Part shown: positions 45,213 to 53,980 of the stretch, piece after piece
Layout: the number at the start of each line of letters is the position of its first letter
How positions within the stretch are numbered: position 1 is the first letter of the stretch
Assembly: GCF_014397245.1 (NCBI RefSeq)
Contig: NZ_JACLHY010000009.1
Span: 62,001 to 126,000, forward strand
Source: Arenibacter arenosicollis
GTDB lineage: Bacteria > Bacteroidota > Bacteroidia > Flavobacteriales > Flavobacteriaceae
Direction of reading: 5' to 3'
DNA length: 64,000 bases
The notes under the pieces: generated by a model
Seen by the model: only the letters and a program-made list of their open reading frames with translations
Told to the model about the DNA's origin: nothing
The model's database searches: none
Program-made: the position numbers and the translations under genes

Positions 45213-45242
45213 TTGTTGTTTTCAGAAAAATATTTAAATTTG
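45213..45242 (+). promoter_or_regulatory. Promoter of rpmE2
   Basis: TTG at 45213-45215, a 19-base spacer, then TAAATTTG at 45235-45242 fit the Bacteroidota consensus. The start codon follows 36 bases later. Confidence 0.6.
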
Positions 45243-45277
45243 CACCTCGAAATTAAGCAGGAACAAACGTTTTTACA

Positions 45278-45529
45278 ATGAAAAAAGATATACATCCAGA
45301 GAATTATAGATTGGTAGCCTTTAAGGACATGTCCAATGAAGAGGTTTTCCTTACTAAATCCACAGCTGATACCAAAGAAACTTTAGATGTTGATGGAGTT
45401 GAATACCCATTAGTAAAATTGGAGATTTCAAGAACTTCACATCCATTCTATACCGGTAAGGCCAAATTTTTGGATACTGCAGGTCGTATCGATAAATTTA
45501 AGAGCAAGTACGAGAAGTTTAAAAAATAA
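45278..45529 (+). CDS. rpmE2: 50S ribosomal protein L31 type B
   Basis: The 83-residue protein begins [20 protein letters not shown] and ends [15 protein letters not shown]. It lacks the zinc-binding cysteines of the A-type L31, so it is the C-minus (type B) form that does not need zinc. L31 bridges the two ribosomal subunits. Monocistronic, with its own promoter and terminator. Confidence 0.93.
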   Translation: MKKDIHPENYRLVAFKDMSNEEVFLTKSTADTKETLDVDGVEYPLVKLEISRTSHPFYTGKAKFLDTAGRIDKFKSKYEKFKK

Positions 45530-45553
45530 TATTTTCTTTACAAAAGAGTTATT

Positions 45554-45581
45554 AAGTCACGCAACTGCGTGACTTTTTTTG
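45554..45581 (+). terminator. Terminator after rpmE2
   Basis: AAGTCACGCA-AC-TGCGTGACTT hairpin followed by a T run. Confidence 0.9.
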
Positions 45582-45596
45582 TTTTAATTTAGTTGT

Positions 45597-46772
45597 ATGA
45601 ATTATATTCTTTTTGATGGTACGGTAAGAAAGGCCTTATTGCCTTTTACCTTTACCAGGCCGGTTGCAGATATTAGGATCGGGATTTTGACCATTAGGGA
45701 AAAATGGGAAAAATACCTTGGTAATACTATCACCACTATAACGGAGGATTATCTTTCTGAAAGATTTCCAATGGTGGAGATGGAGGAGAACGTTCTTATT
45801 AATGCTTCCTTTTTGCCCAATGCCGAATTGGTAGATCTGGTAGCAAATTTAAGATCCAAGGAAGCTGTATTTTATGGAGAGGAGGTTATCGCCTTTTATT
45901 CCGAAGAGACTCAAGAGGAGGTAGATTTTTCCACCTATACCCATATAGAATTTAAAGGACCCATATTGCGGATTCAAAATACTTGGGATATTTTCTCTAA
46001 AAATGGTGAAGCCCTACAGGCAGATTTTGACCTCTTGACCGAAGGCAGGAAAAGCGCCTCCATTTCCCAGACCAATAGTTTGGTAAACCCCGAAAATATA
46101 TTTTTGGAGGAAGGGGCAAGCGTGGAGTACAGTATTCTAAACGCTTCCGAAGGACCTATATATCTTGGTAAGAATTCCGAGGTATGGGAAGGTAACCTAA
46201 TTAGGGGAGGTTTTGCACTTTGCGAAAAAGCCGTCGTAAAAATGGGTGCCAGAATTTATGGCCCAACTACTGTTGGCCCCTATAGCAAGGTCTGTGGAGA
46301 AATCTCTAATTCGGTTCTTATAGGATACTCCAGTAAAGGCCATGAAGGTTACCTTGGCAATTCGGTACTTGGAGAATGGTGCAACATTGGCGCTGACTCC
46401 AATAATTCAAATTTAAAGAACAATTATGCCAAAGTTCGCCTGTGGAATTACGATACAGAGAAATTTGAACAGACTGGATTACAATTCTGCGGCCTAATGA
46501 TGGGAGACCACAGCAAGACGGCCATAAACACCATGTTTAATACTGGAACGGTAATAGGTGTAAACTGCAATATTTATGTGCCCGGCTTCCCTAGGAATTT
46601 TGTCCCCAGTTTTAGTTGGGGTGGTGCCACGGGATTCACTACCTATCAGCCCAACAAGGCTTTTGAGGCCGCTAAAGTAATGATGGCGCGTAGGGGAGTG
46701 GAATTCAATGAAATGGACGCTAAGATCCTTAACCACGTTTTTGAGGAAACCAAGCGCTGGCGTAAAGAATAA
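45597..46772 (+). CDS. GlmU-like sugar nucleotidyltransferase/acyltransferase
   Basis: The 391-residue protein belongs to the GlmU-like family of Bacteroidota. A short N-terminal nucleotidyltransferase-like domain (FDGTVRKALLPFTFTRPVAD) is followed by a left-handed beta-helix of hexapeptide repeats (about 180-350; IYLGKNSEVWEGNLIRGG, GARIYGPTTVGPY, GVNCNIYVPGFPRNFVPSF). Probably binds a sugar-1-phosphate or its nucleotide derivative in cell-wall or glycan synthesis; exact activity unknown. The N-terminal half lacks an obvious full GXGTRM loop, so nucleotidyltransferase activity is uncertain. mtaB follows from its own promoter. Confidence 0.82.
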   Translation: MNYILFDGTVRKALLPFTFTRPVADIRIGILTIREKWEKYLGNTITTITEDYLSERFPMVEMEENVLINASFLPNAELVDLVANLRSKEAVFYGEEVIAFYSEETQEEVDFSTYTHIEFKGPILRIQNTWDIFSKNGEALQADFDLLTEGRKSASISQTNSLVNPENIFLEEGASVEYSILNASEGPIYLGKNSEVWEGNLIRGGFALCEKAVVKMGARIYGPTTVGPYSKVCGEISNSVLIGYSSKGHEGYLGNSVLGEWCNIGADSNNSNLKNNYAKVRLWNYDTEKFEQTGLQFCGLMMGDHSKTAINTMFNTGTVIGVNCNIYVPGFPRNFVPSFSWGGATGFTTYQPNKAFEAAKVMMARRGVEFNEMDAKILNHVFEETKRWRKE

Positions 46773-46833
46773 CCATATCCCATTAAATTTTCCAAACCAT
46801 TTGTATTGACTAAATGGCTGCCTAATTATTTGG

Positions 46834-46841
46834 TATATTTG
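46834..46841 (+). promoter_or_regulatory. Candidate -7 box (TATATTTG) of mtaB
   Basis: Exact TAnnTTTG match 57 bases before the mtaB ATG; the best TTG upstream is 25 bases away, slightly beyond the usual spacing. Confidence 0.45.
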
Positions 46842-46898
46842 CAGTCATTATAGATTAGGTGTAATAGAAACTGAATTTTATTCAGAGAAAGAAAGATA

Positions 46899-48230
46899 AT
46901 GATGAAAAAAAAGGTCGCTTTCTATACTTTGGGCTGCAAGCTCAATTTTTCGGAAACTTCAACTATAGCGCGGGATTTGGTAGAAGAAGGTTTTGAACGT
47001 GTAGATTTTTCTGAAAATGCGGATATGTATGTCATCAACACTTGTTCCGTTACTGAAAATGCCGACAAGCGATTTAAGTCGATCGTTAAGCAAGCACAAA
47101 AAAGCAATCCAAACGCTTTTGTAGCCGCAATTGGCTGCTATGCACAACTTAAACCCGAAGAACTGGCAGCGGTAGACGGCGTTGATCTTGTTTTGGGAGC
47201 AACCGAGAAATTCAAAATCGCAGATTATGTCAATGACCTTTCCAAGAACGATTTTGGACAAGTGCATTCCTGTGAAATTGAAGAGGCCGACTTTTATGTA
47301 GGTAGTTATGCGATTGGGGATCGCACCAGGGCGTTTTTAAAAGTACAGGATGGTTGCGATTACAAATGTACCTATTGCACTATTCCTTTGGCCAGGGGAA
47401 TTTCCAGGAGCGATACCCTGCTGAACGTCTTAACGAATGCCGCGGAAATCTCCGCAAAGGGCATCAAAGAAATTGTACTTACAGGAGTTAATATTGGCGA
47501 TTATGGAAAAGGGGAATTTGGCAACAAAAAACATGAACATACTTTTTTAGATCTGGTAAAAGCATTGGATAAGGTAGAGGGAATTCACCGTTTACGGATT
47601 TCATCCATAGAACCAAATTTATTAAAAAATGAAACCATAGATTTTGTGGCGCAGAGCAATTCTTTTGTACCCCATTTTCATATTCCACTTCAGAGCGGTA
47701 GTGATGCCATTCTAAAATTAATGAGCAGAAGATATTTGACCCAATTATACGTTGATAGGGTAAAAAGAATTAAAGAGGTTATGCCACACGCCTGTATAGG
47801 TGTGGATGTAATAGTTGGATTTCCAGGAGAAACGGAGGAACATTTTTTGCAGACCTATAACTTTTTAAATGAGTTGGATATTTCCTATCTGCACGTATTT
47901 ACCTATTCCGAAAGGGATAATACCAAGGCAGTGGAACTAAATGGTGTAGTGCCCAAAAAAGTCAGAAATAAGAGAAGTAAGATGTTACGGGGGCTTTCAG
48001 TGAAAAAAAGAAGGGCTTTTTATGAGGGACAACTGGGTTCCAGAAGAACGGTATTGTACGAAGCTGAAAACAAGGAAGGTTACATACACGGTTTTACTGA
48101 AAATTATGTAAAAATAAAGGCACCTTGGAATCCTGGCTTGGTAAATACATTGCAAGAGGTGAATCTTACAGAAATTGATGATGACGGATTGGTAAGATGT
48201 ACTGAAGTGGAAAGTATGGCATCGGTCTAG
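46899..48230 (+). CDS. mtaB: tRNA t6A37 C2-methylthiotransferase
   Basis: The 443-residue radical SAM enzyme adds a methylthio group to t6A37, giving ms2t6A. The N-terminal UPF0004 cluster-binding cysteines occur in TLGCKLN, NTCSVT and AIGCYAQ; the radical SAM cluster is CDYKCTYC; the C-terminal TRAM domain starts near GSRRTVLYE. Within the MiaB/RimO/MtaB family, TLGCKLNFSET favours MtaB. The first gene in the window makes threonylcarbamoyl-AMP, the precursor of its substrate modification, though the two are 46 kb apart. Confidence 0.92.
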   Translation: MMKKKVAFYTLGCKLNFSETSTIARDLVEEGFERVDFSENADMYVINTCSVTENADKRFKSIVKQAQKSNPNAFVAAIGCYAQLKPEELAAVDGVDLVLGATEKFKIADYVNDLSKNDFGQVHSCEIEEADFYVGSYAIGDRTRAFLKVQDGCDYKCTYCTIPLARGISRSDTLLNVLTNAAEISAKGIKEIVLTGVNIGDYGKGEFGNKKHEHTFLDLVKALDKVEGIHRLRISSIEPNLLKNETIDFVAQSNSFVPHFHIPLQSGSDAILKLMSRRYLTQLYVDRVKRIKEVMPHACIGVDVIVGFPGETEEHFLQTYNFLNELDISYLHVFTYSERDNTKAVELNGVVPKKVRNKRSKMLRGLSVKKRRAFYEGQLGSRRTVLYEAENKEGYIHGFTENYVKIKAPWNPGLVNTLQEVNLTEIDDDGLVRCTEVESMASV

Positions 48231-48291
48231 CCAAACCTTTCATACATGTTTATTATTTTTGATAAGACTTAAAATCCACAAGAATAAAAAT

Positions 48292-48321
48292 AAAAAACCT
48301 CTCGATTGTGAGAGGTTTTTT
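48292..48321. terminator. Bidirectional terminator
   Basis: AAAAAACCTCTC-GATTGT-GAGAGGTTTTTT lies between the convergent mtaB and GNAT genes. Confidence 0.9.
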
Positions 48322-48329
48322 AATGACGG

Positions 48330-48623
48330 TTATATTCTTATCCCAACGGGAAGCATTTCCTTATATTGTCGATTTTTTCTCAAGAAACCTGCTATTTGAG
48401 GGCTAGTAGGTACGACTCTTAAATTTTGTTCTTGGATATGGCTCAAAACACTTTTAATAAAATCTTCTTTAAAACCTTCCTTTGTTATTTCCTCAGGTAT
48501 AACAAGTTTGGTTAAAAAAACTTTACGCTCTTGGGAAGAATACTCAATTTTGGCCAAGTGGCCGTCAACCCTGGCTTCAAATTGTCTCAAGAAGCCATTG
48601 TCCTTAATTTCTACTTCATTCAT
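48330..48623 (-). CDS. Small GNAT-like N-acetyltransferase (YjdJ/Gcn5-related type)
   Basis: The 97-residue protein matches the short GNAT_CG (Gcn5-related) family: FEARVDGHLAKIEYSSQERKV, TKLVIPEEITKEG and a C-terminal VVPTSPQIAGFLRKNRQYKEML. It lacks the first strands of full GNATs, as is usual for this group. Cytosolic; acceptor unknown. Confidence 0.82.
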   Translation of the reverse strand: MNEVEIKDNGFLRQFEARVDGHLAKIEYSSQERKVFLTKLVIPEEITKEGFKEDFIKSVLSHIQEQNLRVVPTSPQIAGFLRKNRQYKEMLPVGIRI

Positions 48624-48772
48624 ATAGTTTGATTTTAAATAATGACTAATTTTGGATCATAACGTTCTCAAATTATAATCTAGGCTTGTAAATTAAGCAA
48701 ATACTAAGTGGGGACAAAAAAGCCAAGAAAACAAAGTTAGCTAAAAAAAAGCAAATATCCTATTTAAATAGC

Positions 48773-49450
48773 ATGCTCAAAAACCAAATGGTCCAAAATA
48801 AAAAACACGTATATTTCATGCCCGGCATGGCAGCCAATCCTTCCATTTTTGATAAAATAGAATTGCCGTCCGGGACCTTTGAAAAGCATTGTTTGGATTG
48901 GGTAATTCCCGACAAGAATATATCCTTGGAAGATTACGCGTTAAAAATGTGCAGTTATATAAAACATGAAAATGCTATTCTAATAGGAGTGTCCTTTGGT
49001 GGAATTCTAGTTCAGGAAATGGCAAAACATATTAAAGTAGAGAAAGTCATCATTATTTCGAGTGTTAAAAGTAAATCGGAACTACCCAAGAGAATGATTT
49101 TTGCCAAGTACACCAAAGTGCATAAACTGTTGCCTACCGGACTAGTAAATAATATGGAATTATTGGCAAAATATGCCTTTGGAGAAACCGTACCCAAGCG
49201 CTTGGCGCTTTATGAACAGTATTTATCTATCCGCGATAAATATTACCTGGACTGGTCTATAGATACTATCGTGAATTGGAAACAAACCCAGTACCAGGAG
49301 AATATTGTACATATTCACGGTGAGAAGGATCCCGTCTTCCCCATTGGTCACATCAAAGATTGTATCACGGTTAAAAATGGGACTCATACGATGATAATTC
49401 ACCGATCAAAATGGTTTAATGAACACTTACCAACAATTATTTTGCAATAA
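48773..49450 (+). CDS. Alpha/beta hydrolase
   Basis: The 225-residue protein has the alpha/beta-hydrolase triad: nucleophile Ser in IGVSFGGILVQ, an Asp in GEKDPVFP and a His in GTHTMIIH, with an oxyanion-loop segment FMPGMAANPSIF. Substrate unknown. ATG at 48773 or 48788 can start it; no decisive ribosome-binding site separates them. Confidence 0.85.
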   Translation: MLKNQMVQNKKHVYFMPGMAANPSIFDKIELPSGTFEKHCLDWVIPDKNISLEDYALKMCSYIKHENAILIGVSFGGILVQEMAKHIKVEKVIIISSVKSKSELPKRMIFAKYTKVHKLLPTGLVNNMELLAKYAFGETVPKRLALYEQYLSIRDKYYLDWSIDTIVNWKQTQYQENIVHIHGEKDPVFPIGHIKDCITVKNGTHTMIIHRSKWFNEHLPTIILQ

Positions 49451-49575
49451 GGCAGTTCTATTTAATATCTTTGAGGTAGAACTGGGTACGGGGTATGGAT
49501 TACCAAAGTGGCAGAATGGCCTTACCCAATGTAGTACGACTTAAAAAAATAGTAATAAATTATAAAATTTAAAAA

Positions 49576-50532
49576 ATGAAAATTATAAAGAATATTTTAA
49601 TGATTTTGGGAGTTTTTTTCGTGGGAAGTACCTTAATATTTGCTGTACAAAACCAGTATAAGGAAACCGCCATGGTGATAGAAAATCCCAAACCTGAGAA
49701 TAATGACGGAGGGGATGTGGGCTACCGCATTACAGCAATTGAGATACCTGAGGATTTAAATTTCGCCGGTGAAGCGGTACCTTTTGAGGATCCAGAGATT
49801 ATGGAACGTGTTGATCGCGAGTTTTTGGTGAATACCTATTGGCAATCCAATGCCCTATTGTTAATGAAGAGAGCCAATAAGTTCTTCCCCATTATAGAAC
49901 CTATATTGGTTAAGAATGGCATTCCGGACGATTTTAAATATTTGGCCTTGGCAGAAAGTGGACTTCAAAATGTAGTTTCTCCTGCGGGCGCAACAGGTTT
50001 TTGGCAGATAATGAGCGCTACCGGTAAAGAATACGGTTTGGAAATTAACGGCAACGTGGATGAAAGATATCACATTGAAAAATCGACAGAGGTAGCTTGT
50101 AGGTATTTAAAAAGATCAAAAGATAAATTTGGTAGTTGGACCTTGGCCGCTGCAGCATACAACGCCGGAGCAGGGGGAATTCAAAAGTATATGGGTATTC
50201 AGAAAGCGGATGGCTACTACGATCTTCTTTTAGGGGAAGAAACAGGTCGTTATGTATTTCGAATTTTGGCAATTAAAGAAATACTATCAAATCCTGAGAA
50301 ATACGGATTCCATCTTGAAAAAGAGGATATGTATACCGCTGTTCCAACTTTTAATGTTGAAATTAATGAACCGGTGAGCAATTTTGCCGATTTCGCTAAT
50401 CAATATGAAATAAACTACAAGATTTTAAAGAGGCACAATCCATGGTTGAGGGAGCCACATCTAAATAACTCTTCTAAAAAGAAATATACTATAGAAATTC
50501 CAAATAAAGGCTACTACAAGATTTCCAAATAA
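49576..50532 (+). CDS. Membrane-anchored lytic transglycosylase
   Basis: The 318-residue protein has an N-terminal signal anchor (about 5-24). A family 1 SLT domain (about 105-225) has catalytic Glu in LALAESGLQN, then SPAGATGFWQIMSATGK and AAAYNAGAGG. A C-terminal LysM-like region (about 255-315; FANQYEINYKILKRHNPWL) probably binds peptidoglycan. It cleaves the glycan strand with 1,6-anhydro-muropeptide formation. Its stop overlaps the cls start by one base (TAATG), indicating translational coupling. Confidence 0.88.
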   Translation: MKIIKNILMILGVFFVGSTLIFAVQNQYKETAMVIENPKPENNDGGDVGYRITAIEIPEDLNFAGEAVPFEDPEIMERVDREFLVNTYWQSNALLLMKRANKFFPIIEPILVKNGIPDDFKYLALAESGLQNVVSPAGATGFWQIMSATGKEYGLEINGNVDERYHIEKSTEVACRYLKRSKDKFGSWTLAAAAYNAGAGGIQKYMGIQKADGYYDLLLGEETGRYVFRILAIKEILSNPEKYGFHLEKEDMYTAVPTFNVEINEPVSNFADFANQYEINYKILKRHNPWLREPHLNNSSKKKYTIEIPNKGYYKISK

Positions 50533-51995
50533 TGGCAACTTATGTAAGGGATAATATTTGGTCCATTCTCATTGGAATCAATTACATTCTGGTGATTATT
50601 TTATCGGTGTTCATTGTTTTAAAAAACAGAAACCCTGTTAAAACTTTATCCTACGTATTTGCACTTATCGTCTTCCCATTTTTAGGCCTCTTGGGTTATT
50701 ATTTTTTTGGCCAGGACTACAGAAAGGATAAGATATTCGACAAAAAATACATAAATGATAATAGTCGACTCAAGCGCTGGCAGAAAAAATTTAGTCTTAA
50801 TAGTGCGGAGAGAGAAGATTTGGAGGAAGTTTTCGGGGAAGGGATCGCCAAGATTTACCGTTTATTAAGGAATAATGATAAGGCAGTTCTTACTTTTGAT
50901 AATGAGGTAGATATCCTAATTAATGGGGAGGCAAAGTTTAAATTATTACGAGAGGATCTGAATAATGCTAAGCATCATATCCACTTGGAATATTTTGTGC
51001 TTTTTGATAATGGACTTGGGACCCAAATTATAGATATACTTTGCAAGAAGGCCGAAGAAGGGGTGATTGTAAGATTGATTTATGATGATGTAGGCAGTAA
51101 TATCTCTACTAAAAATAAGAAAAAATTAACCAAGAGCGGTGTTCAACATTTTGCGTTCATGCCTGTTCTATTTTCCAATTCTACCAGCAAATTAAATTAT
51201 AGGGATCATAGGAAGATTGTTGTAATCGATGGTGATATAGGTTATGTTGGAGGAATTAATCTGGATCAAAAATATGACAACAGCTTCCAAAATGATCGAT
51301 ATTGGAGGGATACACATCTCCGTATAACGGGAGGGGCCGTTGGAGCCTTGCAATCCTCATTCATACTAAGTTGGAATTTTGCCGCAAAAGAAGAGTTGGA
51401 TATTGAGGAAATATTATTACCGAAACATAAAGCTGAGCCCAAGAAGCCTGTTGCCATACAGATCGCTGCCAGTGGTCCCGATAGTGATTGGGCAAATATT
51501 ATGGAGGCGATGTTTTGTGCCATTAATACAGCCAAGAAAAGTATACTGATCACTACTCCCTATTTTATGCCCAATGCTGCTATTTTAACAGCATTGACCA
51601 CAGCTGCCAGGAGTGGGGTGGAAGTTAAAGTGATTATACCTTATGAATCGGATTCCTGGGCAGCACAATATGCCTCTGACTCCTATATAGAAGAATGTCT
51701 AAATTCTGGAATAATTATTTTTAGATATTGCAAGGGTTTTATTCATGCCAAAACCTTCGTTATAGATGAGATGTTTTCCAGTATAGGTACTGCTAATTTG
51801 GATTATCGTAGTTTTTCACTAAACTTCGAGATAAATGCATTAATCTATAACAAGACGGTAAACGAACAAATGCGAAAACAATTTGAACTGGATATTGCCG
51901 ATTGTGAGGAAGTTACATTAGACCGGTGGATAAACCGCGGAATTGGTCGTAAACTAAAGGAATCCTTTAGTAGGTTATGGGCTCCCTTATTATAA
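50532..51995 (+). CDS. cls: Cardiolipin synthase (phospholipase D family)
   Basis: The 487-residue protein has two N-terminal transmembrane helices (about 10-60) and two phospholipase D HKD motifs: HRKIVVIDG with GGINL, and HAKTFVIDE with GTANLDYRS. It condenses two phosphatidylglycerols to cardiolipin at the inner membrane. It directly follows the lytic transglycosylase, overlapping by one base. Confidence 0.92.
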   Translation: MATYVRDNIWSILIGINYILVIILSVFIVLKNRNPVKTLSYVFALIVFPFLGLLGYYFFGQDYRKDKIFDKKYINDNSRLKRWQKKFSLNSAEREDLEEVFGEGIAKIYRLLRNNDKAVLTFDNEVDILINGEAKFKLLREDLNNAKHHIHLEYFVLFDNGLGTQIIDILCKKAEEGVIVRLIYDDVGSNISTKNKKKLTKSGVQHFAFMPVLFSNSTSKLNYRDHRKIVVIDGDIGYVGGINLDQKYDNSFQNDRYWRDTHLRITGGAVGALQSSFILSWNFAAKEELDIEEILLPKHKAEPKKPVAIQIAASGPDSDWANIMEAMFCAINTAKKSILITTPYFMPNAAILTALTTAARSGVEVKVIIPYESDSWAAQYASDSYIEECLNSGIIIFRYCKGFIHAKTFVIDEMFSSIGTANLDYRSFSLNFEINALIYNKTVNEQMRKQFELDIADCEEVTLDRWINRGIGRKLKESFSRLWAPLL

Positions 51996-52109
51996 ATTAT
52001 ATATATTCCCTATTCCTAAGTTCTGAACGTCTAGGCTCTTGTAACAGGAAAAATCAAAGGTAATACTACTGTTTTAAAAAAGCTCTATGGAAAAATCATG
52101 GACAAGGCC

Positions 52110-52625
52110 TTAGATTTTTTTCATCTGCTGTTGCATCATCTTTATCTGTTCTGCCAGCATATTTTGTTTGTCCAACTTTTTGGCCTCGTTCAATAGCATG
52201 GTCGCTTCTCTTTTTCTACGTTTCTGCATTGCAATACCGGCAAGGCTTAATTTGGCCATCGCCACATCATAATCCATATTAAGGCCAAATTTCAATGCTT
52301 TTTTAAAGTATTTTTCGGCTTGGGTAAGATTTGTCTGTGAAAAAATAATACCGTTTAAGTAATTGTAATACCCATTTTGCTTTTGGGTAAGGGCAGCATC
52401 CGGATTTTTTATTTTATCGAGCCATTTTTTGGTACCCTCCAAATCTTGCTTACGCATTCTTAAGAACGCCAATAAAATAATTTCATTCCTAAAATATAGA
52501 AATATAAAAATAGAGGAGAGGAGAATCAAGGAAATCCCATTTCCGATATTACCTTCTATAAATTGATATACTGCATAAGCTATAATCAGAGCAGCTATGA
52601 CTATTTTTAAATTTTTATTGAACAT
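52110..52625 (-). CDS. DUF2892-like membrane protein with TPR region
   Basis: The 171-residue protein has two close N-terminal helices (about 8-50) like the DUF2892 module, then a helical TPR-like region (NYLNGIIFSQTNLTQAEKYF, DYDVAMAKLSLAGIAMQKRR) and a coiled-coil end rich in Gln/Met/Lys. Function unknown. It is 4 bases downstream of the DUF6263 gene and must be co-transcribed. Confidence 0.75.
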   Translation of the reverse strand: MFNKNLKIVIAALIIAYAVYQFIEGNIGNGISLILLSSIFIFLYFRNEIILLAFLRMRKQDLEGTKKWLDKIKNPDAALTQKQNGYYNYLNGIIFSQTNLTQAEKYFKKALKFGLNMDYDVAMAKLSLAGIAMQKRRKREATMLLNEAKKLDKQNMLAEQIKMMQQQMKKI

Positions 52626-52629
52626 ATTA

Positions 52630-53511
52630 CTATTTAATTAATTGGTATGTAATTTTAGATTTTATAGTGGTTGGAATCTTTTCTCCGCCCATTTGTGTCA
52701 TTGTGGACATCCCACTCGTTAGGCTTTCTACTACCATATTTATAATAAAACCGGAATTAGTGTCGGCGGTGACCGTCGTGGTCTGTGTCCCGCTTAGTTT
52801 CATACTGGTATTGGCATCCGTTATATCCATTAATACCTTGGCCTTTCCACTAATCTTCGTCTTGTTGTCTACAATACTCTTAAGAGTCCAGGTATTGGTG
52901 GTCTTCAATTTACCATCATACGCGTTCTCCCATTTGTCATTTATATTGACTTTTTTATCAGGATAAATAAATGTCATCTGCTTGTAACTATTGGATAAAG
53001 CTTCCGATCCAAACTCATTTTCCAAGGATTTTTTCATCATATTGATAGCGAATTCATCTTCCAACCCCGAGGCCCTCGCCATTTTCGCTACCAGACTATC
53101 ACCGCCCTGTACTTTCAATATATTACCATTCTTTGCCAAAACTATTTTCACTGGATTGTTCAAAATAGTATTGAATATTTTGGACTGCATGTCTTCTTCC
53201 TTGACCACTTTCGCCTTCACATTCATTAACTCGCCTTGAATACTGGAGGTCATTTTAAGGTTTAAATCCTTGAAAGTCAAAGTTACCTCATAACCATTAT
53301 TGACCTCACCAAGCACTTTAAATTCCAAAATTCCATCAATATGATTCGTAATTTCATGGGCCGCGCCATCCAATTCCTGTGTGATTATTTGTTCGGCATC
53401 CTGTTTGATCTTAAAAACGTCTCCCTTTTTTAAGTGATATTGTAATGTGGTTTGTCCAAAAACACCCGTATTACAAAGGATGCAAACCATTAAAAATAAA
53501 AAGCGCTTCAT
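52630..53511 (-). CDS. DUF6263-family secreted protein
   Basis: The 293-residue protein has a Sec signal peptide (MKRFLFLMVCILCNTGVFGQ) and a mostly beta-stranded body (LQYHLKKGDVFKIKQDAEQ, VLGEVNNGYEVTLTFKDL, TTTVTADTNSGFIINMVVES) matching DUF6263 as I remember it. Predicted periplasmic. Function unknown. First gene of a two-gene operon, and divergent from rpmH. Confidence 0.75.
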   Translation of the reverse strand: MKRFLFLMVCILCNTGVFGQTTLQYHLKKGDVFKIKQDAEQIITQELDGAAHEITNHIDGILEFKVLGEVNNGYEVTLTFKDLNLKMTSSIQGELMNVKAKVVKEEDMQSKIFNTILNNPVKIVLAKNGNILKVQGGDSLVAKMARASGLEDEFAINMMKKSLENEFGSEALSNSYKQMTFIYPDKKVNINDKWENAYDGKLKTTNTWTLKSIVDNKTKISGKAKVLMDITDANTSMKLSGTQTTTVTADTNSGFIINMVVESLTSGMSTMTQMGGEKIPTTIKSKITYQLIK

Positions 53512-53606
53512 GTTAAACTATCATTCTGGTTAAGCCGATGCAAAAGTAATAAAATCCTGTGGGCCTTAGGGTGGGCAATCCTAAAAAAATATTTTTTTAA
53601 TTTGAT

Positions 53607-53636
53607 TTGCCAATGAAAAAACTCTTTGTATATTTG
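53607..53636 (+). promoter_or_regulatory. Promoter of rpmH
   Basis: TTG at 53607-53609, 19-base spacer, TATATTTG at 53629-53636: a full match to the flavobacterial consensus, about 80 bases before the ATG. Confidence 0.65.
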
Positions 53637-53716
53637 CAGCCGGATTTTGCTGTCTATGAAGCAAAATTTAAACATTGTCAAAAGAAATTTAAGCATACTA
53701 TAAAAAATACGCTACG

Positions 53717-53878
53717 ATGAGCAAAAGAACATTTCAACCATCAAAAAGGAAGAGAAAAAACAAACATGGTTTTAGAGAACGTATGGCTACTGCCAATGGT
53801 AGAAAAGTTCTAGCTAGAAGAAGAGCTAAAGGAAGAAAGAAACTATCTGTATCCTCGGAGCTGAAGCACAAAAAATAA
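53717..53878 (+). CDS. rpmH: 50S ribosomal protein L34
   Basis: Fifty-three codons from ATG 53717 to TAA 53878 encode a very basic protein: [39 protein letters not shown], then [11 protein letters not shown]. This is the L34 consensus, an early-assembling protein of the large ribosomal subunit. The usual dnaA/rnpA neighbours are absent; carB follows instead. A terminator lies 27 bases after the stop. Confidence 0.96.
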   Translation: MSKRTFQPSKRKRKNKHGFRERMATANGRKVLARRRAKGRKKLSVSSELKHKK

Positions 53879-53904
53879 TGATAGAATTGTTTTTTTAAAA
53901 TAAC

Positions 53905-53940
53905 AAGGTGTTACTTTTTCCGAAGTAGCACCTTTTTTTT
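53905..53940 (+). terminator. Terminator after rpmH
   Basis: AAGGTGTTACTT pairs with AAGTAGCACCTT (one G-T pair) and runs into an eight-T tract. Confidence 0.9.
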
Positions 53941-53980
53941 GTCCAATTCCCTTTTTTCATATTTATAAATAACTATTAAA